This document shows positions 12,323 to 18,929 of a stretch of DNA of 64,000 bases, piece by piece. The translations under genes were made by a program, and so were the position numbers. Numbering within the stretch: position 1 is the stretch's first letter; each line of letters starts with the position of its first letter. Source of the stretch: CAVAWX01 sp963614215 (GTDB lineage Bacteria > Actinomycetota > Coriobacteriia > Coriobacteriales > QAMH01); NCBI GenBank assembly GCA_963614215.1, contig CAVECB010000001.1, forward strand, positions 48,360-112,359, written 5' to 3'. The notes below the pieces were generated by a model that saw nothing but the letters and a program-made list of their open reading frames with translations, was not told where the DNA came from and made no database searches.

Positions 12323-13867
12323 CTACCTGCTGTTTTCCGCCCGTGCGCCCTGCGCCTCGAGCATGCGGTTCAGCGCGTTCACGTAGGCCTTCGCGCTAGA
12401 CACTGTGATGTCGCCGTCGCTGCCGCGCCCGGTGTAGACCTCGCCGTCGGGCGCCGTGATGCGTATCGTGACCTCGCCGAGCGCATCGATGCCGCGCGTG
12501 ACGCTTTGCACCGTGTACTCCGTCAGGTCGTTTTCCGCGCGCACCACCTTGTTGATGGCCTTGTACATTGCGTCGACCGGACCCGTACCGAACTCGGCGG
12601 ACGTGGTCTCGACGCCGTAGCGGTCCTTCAGCGTGACCGTGGCCGTGGGGGTGAGGGGCTGGCCGCAGCTGATCTGGCAGGCCACGAGCGTGTAGATCGC
12701 GTGCTCGTTGCGGTCGTGCTCGCCCATCAGGCTGTGCAGATCCTCGTCGTAGACTTCCTTTTTGCGGTCGGCCACCTCGAGGAATGCCTCGTAGATGCGG
12801 TCGAACTGGTCTTCGGGCACCGTGTAGCCGAGGTCTTCGAGGCGCTTTTTCAGCGCGGCGTGCCCGCTGCGCGCCGAGAGGATGATCTGGCTACCGGCCG
12901 CCCCGACGTCTTCAGGGCCGATGATCTCGTAGGTGGAGCGGTTCTTGATCACACCGTCTTGGTGGATGCCGCTGGAGTGCGAAAACGCGTTTGCCCCGAC
13001 GATGGCCTTGTTGGCCTGCACAGGCAGCCCCGTGATGCGGCTGACCAGGCGGCTCGCGTGGGTGAATTCGGTGGCCTCGATGTCGGTGTGGGCGTCCAGC
13101 TCGTCTTCGTGCAGCTTCATCGCCATGACGACTTCCTCCATGGCGGTGTTGCCCGCGCGCTCGCCCAGGCCGTTTATCGTGCACTCGACCTGCGTCGCGC
13201 CGTTCATGACGCCGGCCAGCGACAGCGCCGTGGCCATGCCGAGGTCGTTGTGGCAGTGCACGCTCACCTTCACGTTCTCGATGCCGTCCACGTGCTCCAT
13301 CAGGTACTTGATGCGCTGGCCGAACTCCCAGGGCACAGAAAAGCCCGTCGTATCGGGGATGTTCACCACCGTGGCGCCGGCTTTCACCACCGCCTGGATC
13401 ATTTTCGCCAGGTCCTCGTAGGGGGCGCGTCCGGCGTCCTCGGCGTAGAACTCGACGTCTTCGACGTATTTGCGCGCGTGCTTCACGGCCGCCACGCCGC
13501 GCTCGGTGGCCTCGTCGAGCGTCATGCCCTTGAACTTGTACTTCAGGTGCTCGGGGCTGACGCCGATGCCGGTGTGGATACGCGGACGGGCGGCGGCCTG
13601 CAGGGCCTCGGCGCACACGTCGATGTCGTGCTCGACAGCGCGGGTCAAACCGCAGATGATGCAGGCGTCGCCGGCGGTCTTGGCGATGTCTTGGACGCTT
13701 TTGAAATCGCCCGGGCTGGACACGGGAAAACCGGCCTCGATTACGTCGACGCCCAGGCGCACGAGCTGCTTGGTGATAACGAGCTTTTCCTGCGCGTTCA
13801 TCGAGGCGCCGGGCGACTGCTCGCCGTCGCGCAAGGTGGTGTCGAAGATGTCGATTTTGCGGCTCAT
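12323..13867 (-). CDS. leuA: 2-isopropylmalate synthase
   Basis: First committed step of leucine synthesis, condensing acetyl-CoA with 2-oxoisovalerate. The HMGL-like TIM barrel starts with DTTLRDGEQ (9-17), the metal-binding HCHND is near 202-206, and residues about 390-514 form the leucine-sensing dimerisation domain. The ATG at 13867 is used because it is preceded by GAAAGGA and begins at the conserved MSRKIDIFDT; an open frame continues upstream to a TTG at 13921 without conservation. No other leu genes are nearby. tRNA-Leu(CAG) lies upstream in the same orientation, but no leucine-rich leader peptide or T-box was found between them. Confidence 0.95.
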   Translation of the reverse strand: MSRKIDIFDTTLRDGEQSPGASMNAQEKLVITKQLVRLGVDVIEAGFPVSSPGDFKSVQDIAKTAGDACIICGLTRAVEHDIDVCAEALQAAARPRIHTGIGVSPEHLKYKFKGMTLDEATERGVAAVKHARKYVEDVEFYAEDAGRAPYEDLAKMIQAVVKAGATVVNIPDTTGFSVPWEFGQRIKYLMEHVDGIENVKVSVHCHNDLGMATALSLAGVMNGATQVECTINGLGERAGNTAMEEVVMAMKLHEDELDAHTDIEATEFTHASRLVSRITGLPVQANKAIVGANAFSHSSGIHQDGVIKNRSTYEIIGPEDVGAAGSQIILSARSGHAALKKRLEDLGYTVPEDQFDRIYEAFLEVADRKKEVYDEDLHSLMGEHDRNEHAIYTLVACQISCGQPLTPTATVTLKDRYGVETTSAEFGTGPVDAMYKAINKVVRAENDLTEYTVQSVTRGIDALGEVTIRITAPDGEVYTGRGSDGDITVSSAKAYVNALNRMLEAQGARAENSR

Positions 13868-13929
13868 GTCAGGCCGGTCCTTTCCGCGCCATGCAGCAGG
13901 CGCGCCTTCTCGGGTGAACAAACGCGCAC

Positions 13930-13935
13930 ATTCTA
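13930..13935 (-). promoter_or_regulatory. leuA promoter -10
   Basis: TAGAAT (minus strand) within GCTAGAATG, 63 bp before the leuA start. The -35 is not recognisable. Just upstream (13952-13987) CGAAAAGCCGG is repeated three times at 12-13 bp spacing. Confidence 0.45.
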
Positions 13936-13951
13936 GCGCGAAGCGCGGACA

Positions 13952-13987
13952 CGAAAAGCCGGCGCGAAAAGCCGGGCGAAAAGCCGG
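13952..13987. repeat. Three direct copies of CGAAAAGCCGG
   Basis: Copies start at 13952, 13965 and 13977. Read on the minus strand they are GC-rich blocks each followed by TTTTC, downstream of tRNA-Leu(CAG), and may help terminate its transcript. A similar AAAGCCGGG-like run lies at 39640-39676. Confidence 0.4.
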
Positions 13988-14037
13988 CGCGTCCGATGAT
14001 GTGGTGGGGAGGAGGCGCCCGATGGGGGCGGAAAAAT

Positions 14038-14124
14038 TGGTGCGGGCGAGAGGATTTGAACCTCCACGGGGCTAAGCCCCACTGGCACCTGAAGCCAGCG
14101 CGTCTGCCGTTCCGCCACGCCCGC
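14038..14124 (-). tRNA. tRNA-Leu (anticodon CAG)
   Basis: Reads on the minus strand as a class-II tRNA with a 7-bp acceptor stem (GCGGGCG/CGCCCGC), D arm GCGGAACGGCAGACGC, anticodon stem CTGGC/GCCAG around loop TTCAGGT (anticodon CAG), a long variable arm (GGGGC..GCCCC), T arm with TTCAAAT and an encoded CCA. A T5 run follows the CCA directly. 87 nt. Confidence 0.95.
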
Positions 14125-14153
14125 AAGCCGTGTGCGTGAAAACGCGAAGACGA

Positions 14154-14159
14154 ATACTA
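14154..14159 (-). promoter_or_regulatory. -10 of tRNA-Leu(CAG)
   Basis: TAGTAT on the minus strand, 30 bp before the tRNA 5' end. Its -35 region overlaps the -10 of the divergent gltA promoter, so the two promoters may interfere. Confidence 0.4.
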
Positions 14160-14177
14160 GCACAGATTTTGGTGGCG

Positions 14178-14183
14178 TATAAT
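14178..14183 (+). promoter_or_regulatory. gltA promoter -10
   Basis: Consensus TATAAT, predicting a transcript start near 14190 and an 85-nt leader that contains the terminator-like hairpin at 14238-14258. No convincing -35 is seen. Confidence 0.55.
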
Positions 14184-14237
14184 GGAGGTTCGATTTTTCT
14201 CGAGATTTTTATCGGTAAATTTCGGCAAAGCCCTTTT

Positions 14238-14258
14238 CCCGCAGCCTGCGGGGTTTTT
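14238..14258 (+). terminator. Intrinsic terminator-like hairpin inside the gltA leader
   Basis: CCCGCA-GCC-TGCGGG followed by G and five T. It lies between the TATAAT promoter and the gltA start (16 bp before the ATG), with no + strand gene upstream whose transcript would need ending. This is the arrangement of a transcription attenuator; what would relieve it is not evident. Confidence 0.55.
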
Positions 14259-14274
14259 AGAAAGCAGGTAGACG

Positions 14275-15696
14275 ATGGCAGATATGCGCGAGTTGGCCGA
14301 GGTGAGCAAGAACTTCGGTGCATATAGCGGCTACGACGAGCGCTACTACGACCATTTCAACGTCAAGCGCGGCCTGCGCAACGCCGACGGCACGGGTGTG
14401 GTTGCCGGCCTGACCTCCGTCTCCAATGTGCACGGCTATCTCACCGACGAGGGCGTGAAGATTCCCGACGAAGGGCGCCTGACCCTGCGCGGCTACGACA
14501 TCGCCGAGCTGGTGGACGCGGCGGTGGCCGAGCAGCGCCCCGGATTCGAGGAGCTGGCCTACCTGCTATGGACGGGCGATTTGCCCGAGCGTGCCCAGCT
14601 CGAGCGCTTCAGCGCCGACATCGACGCCTACCGCGACCTGCCCTACGGCTTCGTCAACAACCTGATTATGAACTACCCGTCCAAAAACGTGATGAACATG
14701 GCCGCACGCAGCGTGCTCATGCTCTACGCCGACGACCCCGACACCGAGCTGGACACCATCGACCCTGCCCACGAAGTGCAGATTGCCACGCAGGTTCTAA
14801 GCCGCCTGCCGCGCCTTTGCGTGCTCAGCTACCTGGCCGAGCGCCAGCGTGCGGTCGAGGGCGCCGCCATGTACATCAACCCGCCCAAGCCCGGGCTGTC
14901 CACGGCCGAGACCGTGCTGCACATGCTGCGCCACGACATGTCCTGGACGCCCGAAGAGGCGCGCATGCTCGACATCATGCTCATGCTGCATGCCGAGCAC
15001 GGCGGCGGCAACAACTCCACCTTCACTGTGCGCGTCCTAAGCTCCAGCGGCACCGACGCCTACAGCGCCTACGCGGGCGGCATATGCTCACTGAAAGGCC
15101 CCAAGCACGGCGGCGCGAACATCAAGGTGGCCGCGATGCTGCGCGATTTGGCCGACACGGTGGGCGAGGGCGCCGACGACGGGCAGGTGGCCGACTATCT
15201 GCGCCGTGTGCTGCGCCGCGAGGCCTTCGACGGCACGGGGCTGGTCTATGGCATGGGGCATGCGGTCTACACGAAATCCGACCCGCGCGCCCGTATCTGC
15301 AAGAAGTACGCGCGCAAGCTGGCCGAAGGCACGGAACATGAGGCACGCTTCGAGCTGATTGATGCCGTGGAGCGCCTGGCGCCGCAGGTGTTTGCCGAGG
15401 AGAAAGGCTCGGCCAAGACGATTTGCGCCAACATCGACATGTATTCCGGGCTGGTCTACACGATGCTCGGCATCCCGGAGCGCCTCTTCACCCCGCTGTT
15501 TGCCGTGTCGCGCATCGCGGGCTGGGTCGCGCACCGCTTCGAGGAGCTGGTCGAGGGGCGGCGCATCATCCGTCCTGCGTACAAGTCCATCTACGAGCGC
15601 CGTGCCTACGTGCCCATGGATGCGCGCGGCGGCGGCGACCCGGCGCAAAAACGCAGCGACCTGCCGGCGGAGCAAGGGGATTTCTACAGTGATTGA
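14275..15696 (+). CDS. gltA: Citrate/2-methylcitrate synthase
   Basis: Condenses oxaloacetate with acetyl-CoA (entry to the TCA arm). Catalytic residues are visible: His in LHAEHGGGNNSTF (near 237-241), His in GMGHAVYTKSDPRA (near 329) and Asp in NIDMYSGLVY (near 388). Length 473 aa, with an N-terminal extension of about 30 residues relative to many homologues, as seen in the HGGG-type subgroup. The start has AGCAGGTAG upstream. Whether citrate or 2-methylcitrate is the product cannot be told from sequence; no prp genes are nearby. Expression may be attenuated by the leader hairpin. Confidence 0.9.
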   Translation: MADMRELAEVSKNFGAYSGYDERYYDHFNVKRGLRNADGTGVVAGLTSVSNVHGYLTDEGVKIPDEGRLTLRGYDIAELVDAAVAEQRPGFEELAYLLWTGDLPERAQLERFSADIDAYRDLPYGFVNNLIMNYPSKNVMNMAARSVLMLYADDPDTELDTIDPAHEVQIATQVLSRLPRLCVLSYLAERQRAVEGAAMYINPPKPGLSTAETVLHMLRHDMSWTPEEARMLDIMLMLHAEHGGGNNSTFTVRVLSSSGTDAYSAYAGGICSLKGPKHGGANIKVAAMLRDLADTVGEGADDGQVADYLRRVLRREAFDGTGLVYGMGHAVYTKSDPRARICKKYARKLAEGTEHEARFELIDAVERLAPQVFAEEKGSAKTICANIDMYSGLVYTMLGIPERLFTPLFAVSRIAGWVAHRFEELVEGRRIIRPAYKSIYERRAYVPMDARGGGDPAQKRSDLPAEQGDFYSD

Positions 15697-15789
15697 CGCG
15701 TGTGCAACGTGCGGGGCCTTAGCCCCTCGCCAAGCAGCGCTTTGTGGTAAAAGCTATGGTGGAAACGCGGCAAGAGGAAGACGAGAGCC

Positions 15790-16482
15790 ATGATTGAAGA
15801 ATACGACTTGTCCACGAGCGAAGGCAGGAAAGAGGCGGCCGGGGCGGCCGGGGCGCACAAGGAGATCCTCGAGGAGGCGGCCGAGATGCTGCGCGGGCCT
15901 AGCCGCAAGAAGCGCCAGCAGGCCTCGTCGGTGCTCGCGTTTGCCGCGCAGGAAGACGTTGCGAGCGTGCAGCCGTATGCCGAGGACGTGGCCGATGCCT
16001 TGAACCGCCCGGAGGACCAGACGCGCTGGAACGCCCTAAACGCGCTCGATTTGATGGGCAAGGCGGGCACGCGCTACCCCGACGACGTGCTGGAGGCGGC
16101 CGAAGACGCGATGTATGACGAGGATAGCGGCGTGCTGCGCGAGGCGGCTTTTCGCTTTTTTTGCGGGTACGCGGCCTCGTCGTCGGAGAACTCGGACAAG
16201 GTGTGGCCGCGTATCGACGAGGCCATACAGTGCTACCACGGCAACCAGGAGTTCGCGCAGATGCTGTCGGTGCTTGTAGACCTGGCGCAAAGCGACGCAA
16301 TTTCTGACGACGCGCTGCGCGGGCTGGGCACGCGGATGCGCTTTGATGCGGGCTCGGCCAAGGGCACGCTGGGGATGCGCTCGCGCCAGATTGTCGAGGC
16401 TATGCGCTCGCGCGGCTTGGAGTTTGCCGAGGAGCCTGCGGCGAAAGGCGAACAGGGCGCAAACGACGAAGACGACGAGTAG
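15790..16482 (+). CDS. HEAT-like helical-repeat hypothetical protein
   Basis: Unrecognised 230-aa acidic, entirely alpha-helical protein without signal or membrane segments. Repeated patterns of the type RKKRQQASSVLAFAAQED and RWNALNALDLMGKAG resemble HEAT/armadillo helices, suggesting a protein-binding scaffold. The C-terminus is a Glu/Asp-rich tail. GAGGAAGACGAG precedes the ATG. It stands alone between gltA and a gene on the other strand; a second HEAT-type protein is encoded at 52976. Function unknown. Confidence 0.7.
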   Translation: MIEEYDLSTSEGRKEAAGAAGAHKEILEEAAEMLRGPSRKKRQQASSVLAFAAQEDVASVQPYAEDVADALNRPEDQTRWNALNALDLMGKAGTRYPDDVLEAAEDAMYDEDSGVLREAAFRFFCGYAASSSENSDKVWPRIDEAIQCYHGNQEFAQMLSVLVDLAQSDAISDDALRGLGTRMRFDAGSAKGTLGMRSRQIVEAMRSRGLEFAEEPAAKGEQGANDEDDE

Positions 16483-16515
16483 GCCGGCTGACGGCGGCGC
16501 TACTCCTGTTCATCA

Positions 16516-16977
16516 TTATCTGAAAACTGGATAATTTTCGCGCACCTGCGCGAGCCGTTTGCGCAAATGCTCCGTGCGGCCTTTTCGCACGAACGCCCCC
16601 GCGTAGTGGATCATCAGCGAGACGGCCTCGCCGCGCCCGTGGAACAGCATGGGGTATTTGCCCAGCATGAACTCGACGAACTCGCATGCGCGCACGTCGA
16701 GCGTCAGGTGGAGGCGGCGCTGCGCGGGCGGGCTGCTGAGGGATTCGAGCGCGAGATAGCGCTGGGCGCGGATTTTCTGCAGGCGCCGCAGGTAGCGCCC
16801 GTCGGCGGCCTCCATGTAGACGCCGCGCTCCCATAAAAGCAACGTCTCGACCAGCTGGCTTGTGCTGCGGTAGCTGGCATCTGCCTTGCGCAGGGCCGAC
16901 AGCGTCGCGCAGGCCTGCTCCTCGACGGGGGCCTGGAAGCGCTGCTTTGCCTGCTCGCGCTGAGGTTTTCCTGCCAT
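16516..16977 (-). CDS. Hypothetical protein, basic, 153 aa
   Basis: No family recognised. A soluble, strongly basic protein (many Arg/Lys, e.g. RRLQKIRAQRYLALESL) without signal peptide or cysteine motif. The start at 16977 is chosen because GGGAAGGGA lies 9 nt upstream; an open frame runs further up to 17109 but with low-complexity sequence. Divergent from the gene at 17181 across a 203-bp space. Nucleic-acid binding would fit the composition but is speculation. Confidence 0.6.
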   Translation of the reverse strand: MAGKPQREQAKQRFQAPVEEQACATLSALRKADASYRSTSQLVETLLLWERGVYMEAADGRYLRRLQKIRAQRYLALESLSSPPAQRRLHLTLDVRACEFVEFMLGKYPMLFHGRGEAVSLMIHYAGAFVRKGRTEHLRKRLAQVRENYPVFR

Positions 16978-17180
16978 GGGCGCGTCCCTTCCCGCATGCG
17001 CGCGCCGCTTCGCATTCATCTTCGCCCCCGCCTTCGCGGGTGGCGGCCAAAGGGCTTGGGTCGCAGCCGGCCTGCGCGCGTGTCGCACCATAGGTGAAAA
17101 CTCAAACAATAGTTGCTGGTCTGCGGAGTTTTCCCTTCACTACTATAGGTGCCGCCCGGGGGAGAGGCGGTGCGAAACCC

Positions 17181-17909
17181 ATGTACGAACCGTATGCGGT
17201 CACAGTCCTGACGACGGAGGAGCGCTGCGATTTTTTCCGTGCGGCCATCGGGGAGAAGGCGGATTTCCACTTCGACCCCTACGACGCCATACCCTTGCAC
17301 CTCTTCTTGACCAACGTCGCGCTGAGCGCGGGCAGCGCCGTCGTGCTCGACGAGGACTATTTCCTGTCCACGGATTCCATGATGCGCGGGCTGCGCGATT
17401 TCCTCGACGACGCCGCGCGGCCGGCACGCGAGCTGCACCTCGTGCTCGTGTGCTCGCACAGGAAGGCAGGCGACGCGCTGCTGCGACGCGTGGTGAGCTA
17501 TTTCGGCATCTACGACGTGGTCTACGATTGCACGGTGCGCGAGGCGGCACACGAGACGGCGCGCGTGCTGGCCAGTCCGAACAGGCGCGTAGACGTGCTG
17601 GAGCTGTTTCAGGGCGCGCAAAACGGGGGCGAGGCGAGCGATGCGCGTGCCTTCGAGGGGGTTGATGCACGCGTCTTCGGAGCGGCCGACCTGCGCGTTT
17701 TCGACGCGGGCGCGTCCGGCGGGGCTGGTGGGTTCGGCGGTCTTGACGGACATGGCGAAGCGCTGGCGGGTGCGCGCGGCGGCGGGGCGAGCGCAATCTC
17801 TCGGCGCGGCGAGGGCACGTGCGGCGTTGGGCGCGACGGAACCGACGTCACCATAGAGCGCAACGGGTTTCGCGTGGACATCAGCCTAAATATCACGCCG
17901 ATAGTTTGA
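17181..17909 (+). CDS. Hypothetical protein with CheY/TadZ-like N-terminal fold
   Basis: Unrecognised 242-aa protein. Residues 1-130 alternate hydrophobic strands and helices (AVVLDEDYFLSTDSM, LHLVLVCSHRKAGD, YFGIYDVVYDC) in the manner of an atypical receiver or TadZ N-terminal domain, while residues about 150-225 are Gly/Ala-rich low complexity. No Tad/Flp pilus gene is adjacent. GGGGAGAGG lies upstream of the ATG. Upstream, GAAAACTC (17096-17103) and GAGTTTTC (17126-17133) form an inverted repeat in the divergent promoter region. It precedes an XRE regulator and the LexA-controlled operon, so a regulatory role is possible. Confidence 0.55.
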   Translation: MYEPYAVTVLTTEERCDFFRAAIGEKADFHFDPYDAIPLHLFLTNVALSAGSAVVLDEDYFLSTDSMMRGLRDFLDDAARPARELHLVLVCSHRKAGDALLRRVVSYFGIYDVVYDCTVREAAHETARVLASPNRRVDVLELFQGAQNGGEASDARAFEGVDARVFGAADLRVFDAGASGGAGGFGGLDGHGEALAGARGGGASAISRRGEGTCGVGRDGTDVTIERNGFRVDISLNITPIV

Positions 17910-17951
17910 AAAACCACGAGCCGTTGATATTCGGCCTATCGTATGTGGCAG

Positions 17952-17971
17952 TTCAACACCTATATGTTGAA
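17952..17971. promoter_or_regulatory. Inverted repeat TTCAAC-N8-GTTGAA upstream of the XRE gene
   Basis: Arms at 17952-17957 and 17966-17971 flank ACCTATAT, an AT-rich core that could be part of a -10. Its place 40 bp before the start of an XRE repressor suggests an autoregulatory operator. Confidence 0.4.
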
Positions 17972-18011
17972 AATGCGCCCATTGATGGAAAACACAATGG
18001 GAGGTCGGTGC

Positions 18012-18281
18012 GTGGACACGCTGGAGGCCACATCGAAATGCTACGCCGTCAGCTTTCGGCGGCACCGCAAACTCAAAAAACTCACCCAGGAGCAGGCCGC
18101 CGAGCGGGCGGGCATCTCGCCGCAGTACGTGAGCAAAATAGAGCGCGGGATGTGCTCTCCCAGCTTGGAGGTGAGCACGCGCCTGGCCGAGGCTTTGGGG
18201 GTGAAGCTTGCGACCATCGTCGACATCGGCGACCCCGAGGAATACCTCTACGAGTTCGTGATGATGGACGCCTTCGGCTGA
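18012..18281 (+). CDS. XRE-family helix-turn-helix regulator
   Basis: A 90-aa protein that is essentially one Cro/C1-type HTH domain: KLKKLTQEQAAERAGISPQYVSKIERG followed by SPSLEVSTRLAEALG is canonical. I use the GTG at 18012 because GGGAGG sits 7 nt upstream; in-frame ATGs at 17943, 17985 and 17997 are possible but lie within or before that ribosome site. The C-terminus (EEYLYEFVMMDAFG) is short, with no sensor domain. It probably represses its own promoter through the inverted repeat at 17952-17971. Confidence 0.85.
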   Translation: MDTLEATSKCYAVSFRRHRKLKKLTQEQAAERAGISPQYVSKIERGMCSPSLEVSTRLAEALGVKLATIVDIGDPEEYLYEFVMMDAFG

Positions 18282-18319
18282 GTCTTTTGTGAAGGGGCGC
18301 GCCCGCGCGCAATTCTTGC

Positions 18320-18348
18320 TTGTAAACCGAACAAATGTTCTGTATACT
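18320..18348 (+). promoter_or_regulatory. LexA (SOS) box within a sigma-70 promoter
   Basis: TTGTAA (18320-18325), 17-bp spacer, TATACT (18343-18348). The spacer holds CGAACAAATGTTCT (18328-18341), matching 13 of 14 positions of the Gram-positive LexA box CGAACRNRYGTTYC. LexA bound here would block RNA polymerase directly. The transcript start falls near 18355, where a hairpin CGCTTGTGG/CCACAGGCG (18351-18374) would cap the 5' end; the leader to the next start codon is about 185 nt and otherwise shows nothing. Confidence 0.75.
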
Positions 18349-18539
18349 TGCGCTTGTGGATGATACCACAGGCGTATTCTTCGCCGCGCATAAACTTGCG
18401 CCTGTCCAATGTGTTTTCCGCATCCCATGAGATAGCGAAAACACACGAGACGATTTCGGTTTGCGCTCCGTGCGCGTCCGGGTCTTTGCCTAGGCTTGCC
18501 CCGTTGTGATTGAGGCTTCGGGGGAAGCGGGGAAGACAT

Positions 18540-18923
18540 ATGTGCATCTATGTGCCGCGGGCGCCACAGCCCGCAGAAACGCCGGAAGTGATGGAGCGCC
18601 TTCACGGCGTCCAAGCCCTCTTCAAGGGCGAGGGCGCGGGCGGAAGGCGGCATCTGCGAAAACGGGGAAGGACTCGGGGAAGTCTGGCGGAATCGAACGT
18701 CGGCGCTTCTCAAAAGGACGGGGTTTTTCGAGAAACGCGGGCGCGGTCGAAAAAGGGCGCGGGTGCCCGGGACGGGTACCGCGGTGCGGTGCTACGACGC
18801 AAGCTCGCCCCCGCATGCCTCGTGTGCGTGGACATCACCATACTCGTGGCGGTGCTGTGCGCCCTCTACGCGCCCGAGTCCCTGCCCGCGCAGTTTCTCT
18901 CCTCGTTTGCGGCGGGGAGGTGA
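18540..18923 (+). CDS. SOS-linked small protein with C-terminal membrane anchor
   Basis: Unrecognised 127-aa protein: a basic, soluble N-terminal part (residues 1-88, rich in Arg/Lys/Gly) and one hydrophobic segment (about 90-111, CLVCVDITILVAVLCALY) near the C-terminus. GGGGAAG lies 4 nt before the ATG at 18540. It is the first gene after the LexA-box promoter and ends 6 bp before the next gene, so the two are an operon. Single-TM SOS proteins that halt division are known in Gram-positives (YneA, DivS, Rv2719c); this one has no LysM and only the general shape is shared. Whether it is really translated is less certain than for its neighbour. Confidence 0.5.
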   Translation: MCIYVPRAPQPAETPEVMERLHGVQALFKGEGAGGRRHLRKRGRTRGSLAESNVGASQKDGVFRETRARSKKGAGARDGYRGAVLRRKLAPACLVCVDITILVAVLCALYAPESLPAQFLSSFAAGR

Positions 18924-18929
18924 GCGGCG

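Noticed and set aside
13868..14037. Leucine attenuator or T-box between tRNA-Leu(CAG) and leuA
   Set aside because: No run of Leu codons, no T-box sequence and no terminator-antiterminator pair were found; only a -10 candidate and short repeats.
14182..14271. Phe-rich leader peptide (29 codons) ahead of the gltA terminator
   Set aside because: Its ATG overlaps the TATAAT -10, so it lies upstream of the predicted transcript start, and there is no ribosome site.
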